Notes under the pieces: generated by a model | Seen by the model: the letters and a program-made list of their open reading frames with translations, nothing else | What the model was told of the DNA's origin: nothing | Database searches by the model: none | NCBI GenBank assembly: GCA_008933995.1 | Contig: WARS01000011.1 | Location: 16,928,016 to 16,992,015 of the forward strand | Direction of reading: 5' to 3' | Length of the DNA: 64,000 nt | Source of the DNA: Datnioides undecimradiatus | Taxonomy: Eukaryota > Chordata > Actinopteri > Lobotiformes > Datnioididae | Made by a program: the position numbers and the translations under genes | Shown: piece by piece, positions 34,901 through 46,900 of the stretch | Layout of the letters: the number at the start of each line of letters is the position of its first letter | Position numbering within the stretch: the first letter of the stretch is position 1

Positions 34901-37900
34901 AGGAGAGACACAAACCAAACAGTACGGTCAGATCTAATGTTGGTAGTTAGCAACAGTCTACTGCATTTAAAAGGTCAGAGGTGTGTGTTTGGATCTAAAT
35001 TAGCAAAAGAGAGAGTGCGGTTGAGGTCTTGTATATTAATTTCTTACTTCTCCTCCTCCTGTTCCAATAACTGAGGTGAGGGTGGAGGTCTACAGTCCTC
35101 TCCAGCTCTGTATCCCCGATATATATTTGCTTAACCAAGCTCTTTGTCCCTCTCGTGATTAAACCCCACCAAGAGATTCAGATTAAGTCACATTACTAAA
35201 TGTTAAAGGGATAGTTGATCAGTTGTACATACAAAGCAGCTCTCTCTCGTAATCCACCAGACTCCTTTGACAAAATTAGCCATTTTAACTTGCAAAACAC
35301 ATGATCTGCTGATCTACTTCTGCCTGCCTCTGCCTCGGACAGTTTATTTATGTTTTTGTGCAACTTCTGTGTTTTAAAGGGTCAGTTTTGACTCACAGTT
35401 GCACAACGGCACAAATAAACTAACGGATAGAGGCTGTTTGTTGGAGGGAGCGTTAGATGAGTGACTCCAGTGTCCTGGTAGGTAAAATTACTGTTTTTCT
35501 CAAAGGAGTCTGGTGCATTACAAGAAAGCATAGATGGTTATAACAGCTTCAGTTTCCCTGTCAGACAGCAAGGTAGGAGCCCAAACTGTCCTTTTAAGGC
35601 TGACTGCTGTTTCACTGTGACTTTAAGTATGCAGAAGAAGATGGATACTTCCTGTTTCCGAAGTGAGTGTTTCACCCTCTGGCTGACATGCAGGAAAACA
35701 AGGAATAGAGAAACATGTGTGCAGTTGGACTTGAAATGGAGCGAGGGCTGCAGCTGTGACAAAAACAACGGGAGAAAGGATGAATGCACAGGCAGAACAC
35801 CAGACTGTGTGCGAAGCTCTCAACTACAGCAGATGCAAAGCTCGAGTGGCACTAATATCATCCCACTTGCCCCAACACTGGCTGACTGGAGGCAAGAGGG
35901 AGGAGGAGGAGGCAACAGGAAGCGACAGGGGTCTACAGACGCTGACCGTGGAGGGAGTCTGGGAGCTCCTGAACAGACGTCAGCCAGCTCTTGAGGAGGT
36001 GGACGTGGTAGGGACAGTGGCGCAGGTGGTGGGCCACGGCCCCGTCCACAGCCAGAGGGGCAAATCCCAGCAGGGCAGACTCAGCGGGAAGCCCCGCCAG
36101 CGGCTGGACTACATGGAGCTCGTCTGAGGGCTCTGAAGGACGAAAGGCAGAAGAGGCAGAGAGGAGGAGAAAGCACAGAGGAGCAGGAGGAGAAGCAGTG
36201 ACAGGAAAGGAGCTCGGCCTCATACAAAGTAGATTAAATCTCATTTGATCAATAAAGGCACGAGTGCAACAACATGCCTCAACGGGAGACAAGCGACTGA
36301 CGCAATCCCACCGTTTCCACCGTTAAAGTCCAAACAAACGATGAGCTGAGCTTAAATAAAGACAGTCAATCAACGATCGATGACATCAACTCAAGTCACA
36401 TCCGAGCTGCTTCACAAAGCTCGCGATCACGACCACGAAAGTGCAAGCGCGCACAACGTGTCCTCATCCGATATTTGATCAATGAAGACGTAAAACGACA
36501 TAAAAAAAACCTTTTGCTCTCTTTGCAACGCAACGTTTATCCCAGGAACGAGGTGACGAGTCTCTATTGAGCATCATAACGGGTAATTCATCACTGCTAA
36601 TTTGCTAATCTTCTCATCATAGCCCCGAATTAAAAAAAACAAAAAACTACACTACATTCTTCATGTTTCTCTCTCCATCACCAGTTTCTAGAACTGGCTG
36701 CAGGTTGTGTTTTAATCAACAGATAATAGCCGGCTACGCTCCAAAACACTCACACATTGATTTATGTGAAAATGTGACCCAGCTGATTTATGACTCAATC
36801 CAAAACAAAATATACAACTGATAATAAACCAAAGCCTCCCACAGCTAAACATCCTGATTATTTAGAATTTGTATTCCACACTGAATTTAATGTTCACGCC
36901 CATAAATCAATCTCTCTTTACCATTTGTGTGATATTTTAACTACTACACTGTGTTTTTAGAACATGTACTCACTTTAAGCGAACATCATCATTACGTATT
37001 ATCAACAGAGATTTAAAAAGTCTGCTGCAGGCCGCAGAGTTCTCAGTTCTATAACAGTTAAATGAAAAAAGCTATGTAGGAGGCTTCATCAGGTACACCT
37101 GTTTATCTGCCTGTCAATGCAAATCTCAGCCAATCAGGTGGCGGCAGCTCAATGCATTTAGACCTGCAGACATGTCTGAGACGAGAGCATCTCTGAATGC
37201 ACCACACATCCAACCTTGAAGCAGATGGGCTGCAGCAGCGGGAGACCACACCGGGTGGCACTCCTGTCAGCTAAGAGGAGGGCCTCTGAGTACCAAATGA
37301 GCACCATTTAAACACCTCAGCCTACCACAGCATTATGTTTCTAATAGCCACGTCCTGCAGGATATCACACCACATCACAGAGCTCAGACCATCTCAACCG
37401 GTTTCTTGAACATCCCAGCGAGTCCTTTCAAATGTCACCTGGTCTCAAACCAGCACAGCACCGTATCGCTGATAAACAGGAGATTAGCATGATTTATATT
37501 GTTACACTATCCAATCTCTCTAATTCTCAGAAATATAACAAATTATTACTTAAGTCGTCTTTTCCACTTCTGAATGGCTCTTAACTGCCATGTACTCAAC
37601 CAAGCCCCACACACAGGCTACTACCATCCAGCCTGCAGCGAAACACTCATCGCTGCGGTTCGTCCAAACACTTGTCAACATTATATCAGATTTCTGAATT
37701 ACACCGACTCCGCTCGTCACTCTGAATCAACACAGATGATCCCGGCGCTTGGACGACATGTTGTTCCCACTGCTAAAAGTCCAGACAGGCTTAATCAAAC
37801 CTGCCGACGCATGCTGGGCAGTTTCCGAGCCATTGATCTAAATCCTGAATATCATTCCTCCGCATCCAAATAACCTTTCGGGATTCGGTTCAGACCACGC

Positions 37901-40900
37901 CAGGTCTGCACAGCAGAGTCTGACTGGATACGTCTCAGTCTGTGAGAGCCAGCGGGGGTGCCACGAGTGAGCTCATTCACGAATCTGTTTCCAAAAGAAG
38001 ACTTTGCATCGAGCTCGTCGGCTAATCGCCGATGACAGATTCACAAGACATGGCAGAGTTACAACTTTTCACAGATGCCGTAGATCTTGTTAGCAACCAA
38101 CTGTGAGAGCGGCAAAATGTGCATTAGCCGTTAGCGCCTGTGCACATTTCTTATCAACAGTGAGAACACTGTAAAGCTGGTAAAGCCAACACTCGCTGTC
38201 AAGTGGAAGGGGTCTTTGTGTTTTAGGGCTGTTATTGAGGATTATTTTAATAATCTGCCCATTTATTTTCTAGGCAAATGAATTATTTGCTCTATGAAAG
38301 ATGAAAAAAAGTGAAAAATACCCATCACAATGTCCTTTAGCCAAGGAGAAGGAGCAAATGTCTTGTTTTGTCAGACCAAAGGTCCAAAACCAAAAGACAT
38401 CCATTCAAATGATATGAAAAGCAGCAAATTCGTATAACAGAGAAGCTACAACTTGTAAATTACAGCTAATGTGATTCATAAAATAAAATGCATATGCAAA
38501 AACTGAAAAACAAAAATATATATATAAATTAAAAAATACAAGATTTTAAACACCAAGATGGGAAAAAGACTCTTATGGTCCAAAGTGATGAATGAACCCG
38601 GTGTAAACGCACCGCTTCTTTGTTCTGGTGTGCATGTATGAAGCTGCTTTCCAACAAAATGAAGACACGTTCTAGAAGATCTCCTCATTCACATGAAAGA
38701 CGGAGGCTAAGTCGACGTTTAAAGAGCATCTTCACTGTCCAGGGTGAGCTCTGCTGGTTTCGCGTCTCACCTTGCAGCAGCGATGCAGAAGCGTACTCCG
38801 GGGTGTGTCAGTAAACCCAATGCGGGACGTTGTCGGAGGCGATACTGGAAACTTTCAGCCCACCAGAAGCGAAGGTTTGAAACGCTGCTTCACGGGCCAG
38901 TTATGAGTTACTCTTTAAAGTTTAAAGCCCAAACTAAGAGATCAACACGGCAAGTGATTTTGAAATTAACAAAAAGTGCAGGTGAGGACTTGTTATGATG
39001 AGTGCGCAGATCATCTACACATGGAAATATATCGATATAATAATCCAGAGGGTATATAGATATATTCCCCATACATCCTGTGGAGAAACAGCAGGATCAG
39101 AGAGGCAAATGAAAACAGGTGCAGGCAGAGCAGGTGGTGTTAGAGGTGAGGGCCGACAACAACACAAGGTACAACAAAGCACCGAGGGTGTGTGGTGAAA
39201 CAGAAACTCTTTATAATTTTTGTTTTGTTTTTTTGTTTTAAATCTCAGAGACGTTTATTGTAATCAACGCAGCCAAACGTAAAAAAAAAACAAACAAACA
39301 AACAAAAAACCCATAAAATAGAAAACACAGGAAATGTTTTCCCACAAAAAAAGGTCATGCAAGATATGACAGGAAACAGCTGGAGGAGTGTCGAGATGAA
39401 CTTGAATAAAAGCAGACATACCATTAGTCGGATGCCTGGCAAACGACACAGAAAATCTCTTTACTGCCGGCATAGAGAACAGCTCTGAGGAGATAAGAAA
39501 GGTAACTGGTATTACTGGGACTGCTGGTGCCTGTGTCTGCCTGTTTGCCTGTTTGCTTGTGTGTTTTCACATGAGGAGGACAAAAGAGGGAGAGAAAGGC
39601 AGAACGAGAGAGAGAGAGAGAGAGAGAGAGAGCTGGCCTGTCGATTCATCAACGTGTGTCTGCCAACCAACATGCGTGAAAATGAGAGTCATCTCTGGAT
39701 AAACAGGGAGGAGGCAGGCTATCACAGGCAGCGAATGGAAAGGTAGGTGAGGTGGATGGGAGCTAATGACGGACGTCGCTGGCTGAACAGTAAACATGCA
39801 GGAGGAGTGTGTGTCGCTGGAGCTGGATTTAAAAAGGCATCGCCCTGTGACGGGAAACAATCTGCAAGTCTAAACTTTTACATATATATTGGGTTTTTTT
39901 ATTTTACCACCCTTTCTTTACATCTTGCTGAGAGTTAGAGGAGATCCCACGCTCGTGTCTGTACGGTAAACACGAAGCTACAGGCAGCAGCTGCATGTTA
40001 GCTTAGCTTAGCATAAAGCCTGGATACAGGGTTGTGATACAGGCTGTGAGCATGAACTAATAAAGCTAGGAGAGCTAAACTTTGGGCTGAGTGGAGGGGG
40101 CCTGTTAAGATACAACTCAGGTGACCCTTTGTTTATGCAAGAACACGGTGTAGATGCTTTAAGGTGATGAATAAATGTAAACTTGATAAAAATCTAACTG
40201 GAAGAGGATGAGATCTTTTCTCCAGGATCCAGAATCACTAATTAATTTAATCAAATTAAGTGTTTAAGTCTTAAATTACATCAAAATCCATTCAGAAAAA
40301 CACAGTATGGTTGGTTTTTGGTTGAGGGGTATTGGAACTTATCTGGCAGTCCTGCAGAAGCTCAACCGCATCATTTCTTCTTCTTCTTTTCCCCGTTTCC
40401 AGTAAATGAATTACGTGTTGTCCTGATGTGCAGCCCTCTCCCCCCCTCTCTCCCTCTCTCATCTCTCAATCGAGCGCCGCTGACGTCAGTGCAAACCCTC
40501 ACCTGTCTCTCGGACGGCATAACATGATGTAACAGAGCCGAGAGCGGAAGAGCATCTGTTTGCTCCCGGCGCCGTGCAGCCTTGCAGCCAGAGTGACACC
40601 CGGTGGATGAACCGAACAGCTCAGTTTCCGGTGTTTAAAACCCGCAGTGGGTGAAAAAAAATACATATGACTCCCTGCAGCTTCTGTAGAGCCACATGCG
40701 TGCGTATCATTTGATGTGAGAATCATCTGAAAATGTGACGCCCTCATCTTTGAAAGGCACGAAACACACTTGTATAACTACCACAGCTGTGCCCGTGAGA
40801 ATGATATCCAATCCAGATGTTTGGGATAATTTAATAAGGACCCCTGATGGATATGAAAACAGATTGCTTGTACTCACCATTACCAACATGAGACTGAGGG

Positions 40901-43900
40901 GAAGGGGTGGGGAGGGAGAATGCGACTGAGGGATTAAATGAAGGTGGATTATTGGGTCTTGAAAGTATATCTGTTCCAAATAACAGGCTGAGTTTCTTAA
41001 TGTAAGGATTACCGTAAATTGTGATTAATGAAGAAAAAAAAAAAAAAAAAAAGCCAGACTTCTGGCTTCCAGACACAAAAACTACTTTACTGTGGATTAT
41101 GAAATTAAATTCCCTGAGCGAGGACATGGTACAAACCGCAAAACAACATGCACAAAAAGAGCGAGACGGAGCTCTTTAACACGTTCGAACCCAGGCCGAC
41201 GGTGACGTGATCTGTGAGCGGACATGCCGATCCAGAGGAACATTGATCACCGGGAGCTGCGAGATATCACACGGTCCAGTGTAAGGTTGCATGCTCAGCA
41301 TTTCGCTGCACAGGCAATCACCCTGCGGTGAAATCAGTGCCCTTCGTCATGCACACTGCGAAACAAATCACTCGGGGATGTGTGATGCAACAGATTGAAA
41401 CTGCAGGTTTGCTTTGAGAGCAGAAGAAAGAAGGGAGCTTTAATGAAAGTGACAAATACTGAATGTCCCAAAAAAAAATCAAAGTGTCTGGAGCAAAAAG
41501 TAGAAGAGGGAAAAAAAGAAGTAATCTGAAGGCAGAGAGAGTCTGGAGGCCTTCGCGGAGGGGATAGAGATGAAAGGACCCGCCTTGTGGAGGACAGGCA
41601 GCGGCGTGGACGTACCAAACATGCCGATCTGGCACGGCAGACTGCCCGGGGACAGCGGTGGCTTTCGGTGGTGGTGGTGGTGCGTGCGGACGTAGTCCCG
41701 CAGGTTGGGGGCGCTACAGGACACCCCGAGGGCGGAGGCACTGAAGAGCCCAGAGCAGAGCGAGCCTGTGTGAGGAGGAGCCGGGAGGGGGGGCGGTGGG
41801 GTGGGGTGGGGAAGTGTGCGGGTGGAGGATTAGTTCCTAAAATTACACACCATGCCATTATTCATCACAAACTTCATGGCATGAGTGTGTGTACATTACA
41901 AAGAATGTACACCTGTGTGAAAACCCTGTGACTGCGGTTTGCGTCACCTGCAAAAATTAGTTTTAACGGACAATCAAAACAAACAAAAAACAAAAACAAA
42001 AACAAAAAGGCCGTTCCTGGAAACGACGACGTGCGAGCTGCAAGGTTTTCACAACAGTGTCTGCATCTGTAAGACATGTGCATCGTGTGCGTATGTGTAA
42101 ACACGGGTGAGGCCACGAGCGCATACAGAACGTGTGTGTTTTGTATGCAGACACGGTGGCGGCGGCGGCGGGACGAACAGGTCGAGTGTGGAAACGGTGT
42201 TTGTTTCAGGAGCCCTGCTGTGCACAAAACCCTCTGAGGTTGCGGTTCATGAATACTAAATAGCCACTTCTCATACACTCATCCTAATATTTTAAATCAA
42301 TATGGAGGCTGCAGGAGGAAATGCTGAGATAAAAATAGTTCCTGAACGTGTCTGCGCTTCTGTTCTTTGTCCTATAAACAGTACGAAGGTATGAGAAGCA
42401 GCCCGCCGGCAGAGATCACATGCTGCTCTTGTCTGCGACCCGTACGGTGGGTGCTGTTGGTGTTGGCAACGGACGGGGCGGGATCACTCAGCAGCCTCGC
42501 GCTCACTATACATAACAAACTGACGGGCTCCACTCGGAGAATACCCAGAGGGGCTTTATACTGAGCGCCTTTGATGTCGTGCAACCACAGAACCGACTGC
42601 CGCCTTCAGACCGGGGATGATTAAGCACTGAGTGACGGGCTGATTAACGCATTTAGGGAGACGCAGCTCTGCAAAACCACCGGACCTTTACCTGCTCTTC
42701 AACTCTGTTTACCTCTGCTTTATATCTTATACCTTCCCCTGCGCCAGATTTGGTTTAATTAAGTCCTTTAGGTCTCAACTGTGCAAACAAACTGCACTCA
42801 ATACAAAAGCCGCAGTGGGACAGACAGGTTTTGTTTCCACAAAGCGACTCCGCTCCCACGCTCTCACACTCACGTGGTTTTATGGTTTTCTCCACGACGG
42901 GCTTTCATGCTTTCATGTCACCGTGTTAGCAGGTCGTTGAAGGTTACGTTGAAACACACAACAAAACAAGAGCCTTTCAGCGGTTCTGTCGTCAGGGCAG
43001 AGCCTGAATTAGTTCAAAGGGACTATGAGGAGAGCTTAAAGTTGTCTGGTTCAGCTGATTTGGGACATTTCAGGTATGTAAACACCTTCTGGTGACCATA
43101 AAAATGACCCAGTAAGAACCAAACATCTGACTTTGAGGGTTTGCAGTAGCATCAAAAAGGCAAGATGAGCACAAAAAACCTATTTGGCGCAATTTAGATG
43201 CACATTTATAAGAGAATATGTTCATTATCTTAAATGTGCCGCCTGCTTACGAGTCAATATTTGTCTTTATTTCGTGTTTATGAGCAATTTCAGCAGAGTA
43301 ATACGAAATCGATGCCTAATAGGCACCGCATCAGGTGTCCAAGACTGTTTCTCACATGAGCTTACTGTTCATTCACTGTTCAAACTGGTGTGAATCGTCG
43401 CAAGACAGAAATCCAACGTGTGCTTGTTTGCATTGCCTTGGGAGCATTGTGCGTTAAAACCACAATTTCTTAACGATTTGCAGGGTTTAAAACTGTTTAA
43501 ATGCCACTGCCTGCTAACATTAGAGCCGGTTCCCATTCCCAGAAAGCAACGTGAATCAAAGCAGGTCGTTTTATTTAGTATTTGTTGATGTGCATTGTTG
43601 ACCCTGGAAGCAACAATGATGCTGGAAACCAGAAAAATGATAAGTGAATTAAGTCTATCGCTTTCACCTGGCTGCATTTTCCCCATTTTTGTCAGGTACA
43701 TTTGTTTATTTGTTTGTTTATTTGTTTAAGTGGTAAAATGTCAGAGGGACCGGGGGTCTGGTCTGTCTGGTTTGCTTCCTGTAAAGCCCTTAAAGAGAAA
43801 CACCTGCAGTATGTTCCCTATGTTGTCACTTTATCGCCCAGCGAAGGGCATATCGGTACGTCTCTGAACGCTACGTGACACCAGAGATCCTGCAGCTGGC

Positions 43901-46900
43901 TGCGAACGCAACTCTCCCCCCCGCTGACCTCTCGCCTACATAGTTTGGAGTCTGATCCTGTTTGGCTGCCGCTAAGCTAAGCTGGCGTGGAAGCTATGTG
44001 ACCGTCGGACAGAGGGGAAGGCGGAGGGAGGGTGATGGAAAGAGAAGAGAGAAAGAAAAACAGACACACGCAAATAAAGTAGAGACAGAGAGGAATGAAA
44101 AGACGGGAGGGACGAGGGGAGAAGTCGCAGTCGGGGCTTGTGATGAAGAGCGGGGGATCAGTGATGACAGCTGGAGATGAATGTGTTGTGAGGTGAGTGT
44201 GTCTGTTGGCAGGAACTCTCTCTCTCCCGCTCTCTCTCTCTCAAAGCACACACACATACAGAAAACACACACACACACAGAGATGAGGTGCCCACCTAGG
44301 CCACTGGTTGGTTTGATCTCAGGAGACTGGCGCGAGCACGAGGGGAAGAGTCGGTGGGATGTGCTGCCTTTGGAGGACTGGGTGGGAGAGGTCTCGGAGA
44401 GGACCTGAGTGGGGGGGGCATGGAGACCAGGGGTTAAGACTGCAGAGAAGGGCTGCTGCGGTGAAACCAGGGACCTGACGTCTCCCGTTCACTTCAACAA
44501 AACACACACAAGACTTTTGACAAAAAAAAGTGCAAAGACAACACATCAAACTAACGAGAGACTGCTGTCGTTATCAGCAGTACACCCTGACTGCGCCCCA
44601 AACACCAACACTGCGCCCGGGTACCTCCATGGAGCCCGTCTTGCGGTTGCGGATCATGGGAGACCTTCGCTGGATGTTGATCGGCTCAGAGATGGGAAGC
44701 GCCTGGTCGGGCTGGTCCTGCGAGAGGTCCTCCAGGCTGCCCTGATTGGGCTTTTTGTCTTGATTCTGATTGGTCAGAGAAAATGAGAACGATATGGTGA
44801 CATCACAAATATCTCTTTACTTCAAGCCAGATGAACATTTAATGCAAAGATTTGTTTTCCTGCACTAATATGCAAAGAAAACCAGGAAGATGCAACAAAA
44901 CACTTTGTTTACAGGTAAAACATTTGCATCAAGTGCAAAGTACCTGTGATGTTTCATTACAGAGTAAAACACAGTCAAAAGAAGCGTCTTCAGACAGACA
45001 GACGGGCAGACAGACAGACGGGCAGACAGACCTGCATACCAGCGTGGCAGAATATGACAGTTTTATTACAGGACACATGACAACTTAATTTATTGACAAC
45101 GTGAAACAGCGTGTACGCGGTTAAGTAAACATTCCTCCTGCAGAGCTGAATATTACTGGATGTTGTTTGTGCAAGGACACGCTGACCTCTAATGCAACTT
45201 TCCACCAGGAGGCATTAACAACCAGAGTAACACCAGAGGCAGAGAGAAGATGAAGCAAACTCTCAACATTCGGCGGCTCACATTTAAAACTGAATGAACC
45301 TTTGCACTCTGAAGAGCTCGTATCTTCCTTTAAGATATAACCAGACACTGAAAACTCTCCAGCTGGGAGCAGAGACTGACTCAGAACTGTCAGGATGCGT
45401 CTTGTCGAATGCAAAACGAGGAAAACATCTTTCTACAGCAGGATTTGCTCGTTCACACACCTCAGAGGACGCTGGGCGGAAGCCAAAGCCAAGAGGTACG
45501 TTCTCCTCGTCCTCACACCCTTTGACTCCTGGACTGAAGTGAAGCTCAACGTGAAAACGCTCCTCTGAGGAGGGGTCCTGCTCACAACGACAAAGACGCG
45601 ACGATGAATCAACCGTGCACGATGAACCAGCCGGGATCAGGCTGAACATGAATATAAATGACAGGGGCCTGGTCTGCGGGCCGACCTTGTTGTTGTCTTC
45701 GTACAGCATAATGACGATCTGCGTCATGTAGTTGAGTTCAGTCACAGCGCTCAAGTAATCCATCGCCTGTTTCCACTGCTGGTCCTTCTCCTCCTGATGC
45801 ACAAACACACACATTTACCTGCTTGCAGTTAGCACAACATTTAATAATCATCCATATCTACTCTTATTCCAGCAAATCGCCACCATCGGCGCGCAGAAGC
45901 TATGTCAGAGATGATAAAATCTAGAGCGTACGTTCAGGAGCCCTCCGTAGCGGAAGATGCTGAGCAGGGAGTGAACGTGGCTCTCGCTGGTGAAGTAGAG
46001 GCGCGTGCGGACGTGACGACCGGGAGACATCACGCCACGGGAGTACCTGAAAGCCAGGAGACGACACACAGCTCATCGGTCAACAAAGCAGCACTGGTTA
46101 CCTCCACAATGACGGACTGTGTGGGTGTTTGTCTGACTGGGGAATCAAATCAGATTAAAGTGGGGACCGATACAACTGGGAAACACACCGCCACAGCAGG
46201 CAGGTAGACCCACATGCACGCAGGTCTTTAGTCTGAAATGTGTGTTCAGAAGAAGCATACGTCTCTCTATCACACACACACACACAGAATGTGTATTTGT
46301 GCATGCTTCACTTGCAGCTCGTGTTCTCACAGGGGGTGCAGCTTGTTAACGGCCTCGTCCTCGTGGGTCCTCTGCAGGTCCAGCTGGATTTTCTTCATCA
46401 AAGGGACACAGTAAGCCTGGGCGATGTCCAGTTTCTCCGCTTTGCTGATGCCGTACTCCTGATGCGCGGACGATATGAAAGAAAAATAAGCCACTTGAGC
46501 GCTTTCATCCACTTCCTTTTAATCCGCTTATTGCATGGTCACGAGGAGACGCGGAGGGGTTATCGCGGCATATTTTGGGGAGGAAGGCTGGACGCGTGGC
46601 TCTCCTCTGCATTGCAGGGTGAACCCAGATAATAAGCGACACATCCACGCACTGGGGCATTTAATGTAAAACGATACGGCTGCAAAATTATACTTCCACA
46701 CTACATCTGAACTGCTTTCTTTATAAGGTTATACAGAAAGGTGCTACCGTGTGGGTACAACACTTAAATCTTACCACAGGAATCAATACAGTTTAATGTT
46801 GTGCACAGACGATAATCCTGTAACGTGACCCGTTTGTTCACATTCCTGAGATTCTCCGGCTCCTCCAGATGATTTTAATAAATAGTTTAACTTGAGATAA

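Noticed and set aside
35756..36127. A 123-codon + strand open frame opposite the candidate PPIP5K1 exon
   Set aside because: No good acceptor or promoter on that strand and Glu/Gly/Arg-rich low complexity. The - strand reading has the strong acceptor and matching phase.
37574..37873. A 99-codon + strand open frame next to the Tc1 remnant
   Set aside because: No recognisable domain, no splice support, and it lies antisense within an intron. It may be repeat-derived but I could not show this.
41334..41858. A 174-codon - strand frame overlapping a PPIP5K1 exon in another frame
   Set aside because: It overlaps the real exon 41616-41765 in the wrong frame, and the rest is intron.
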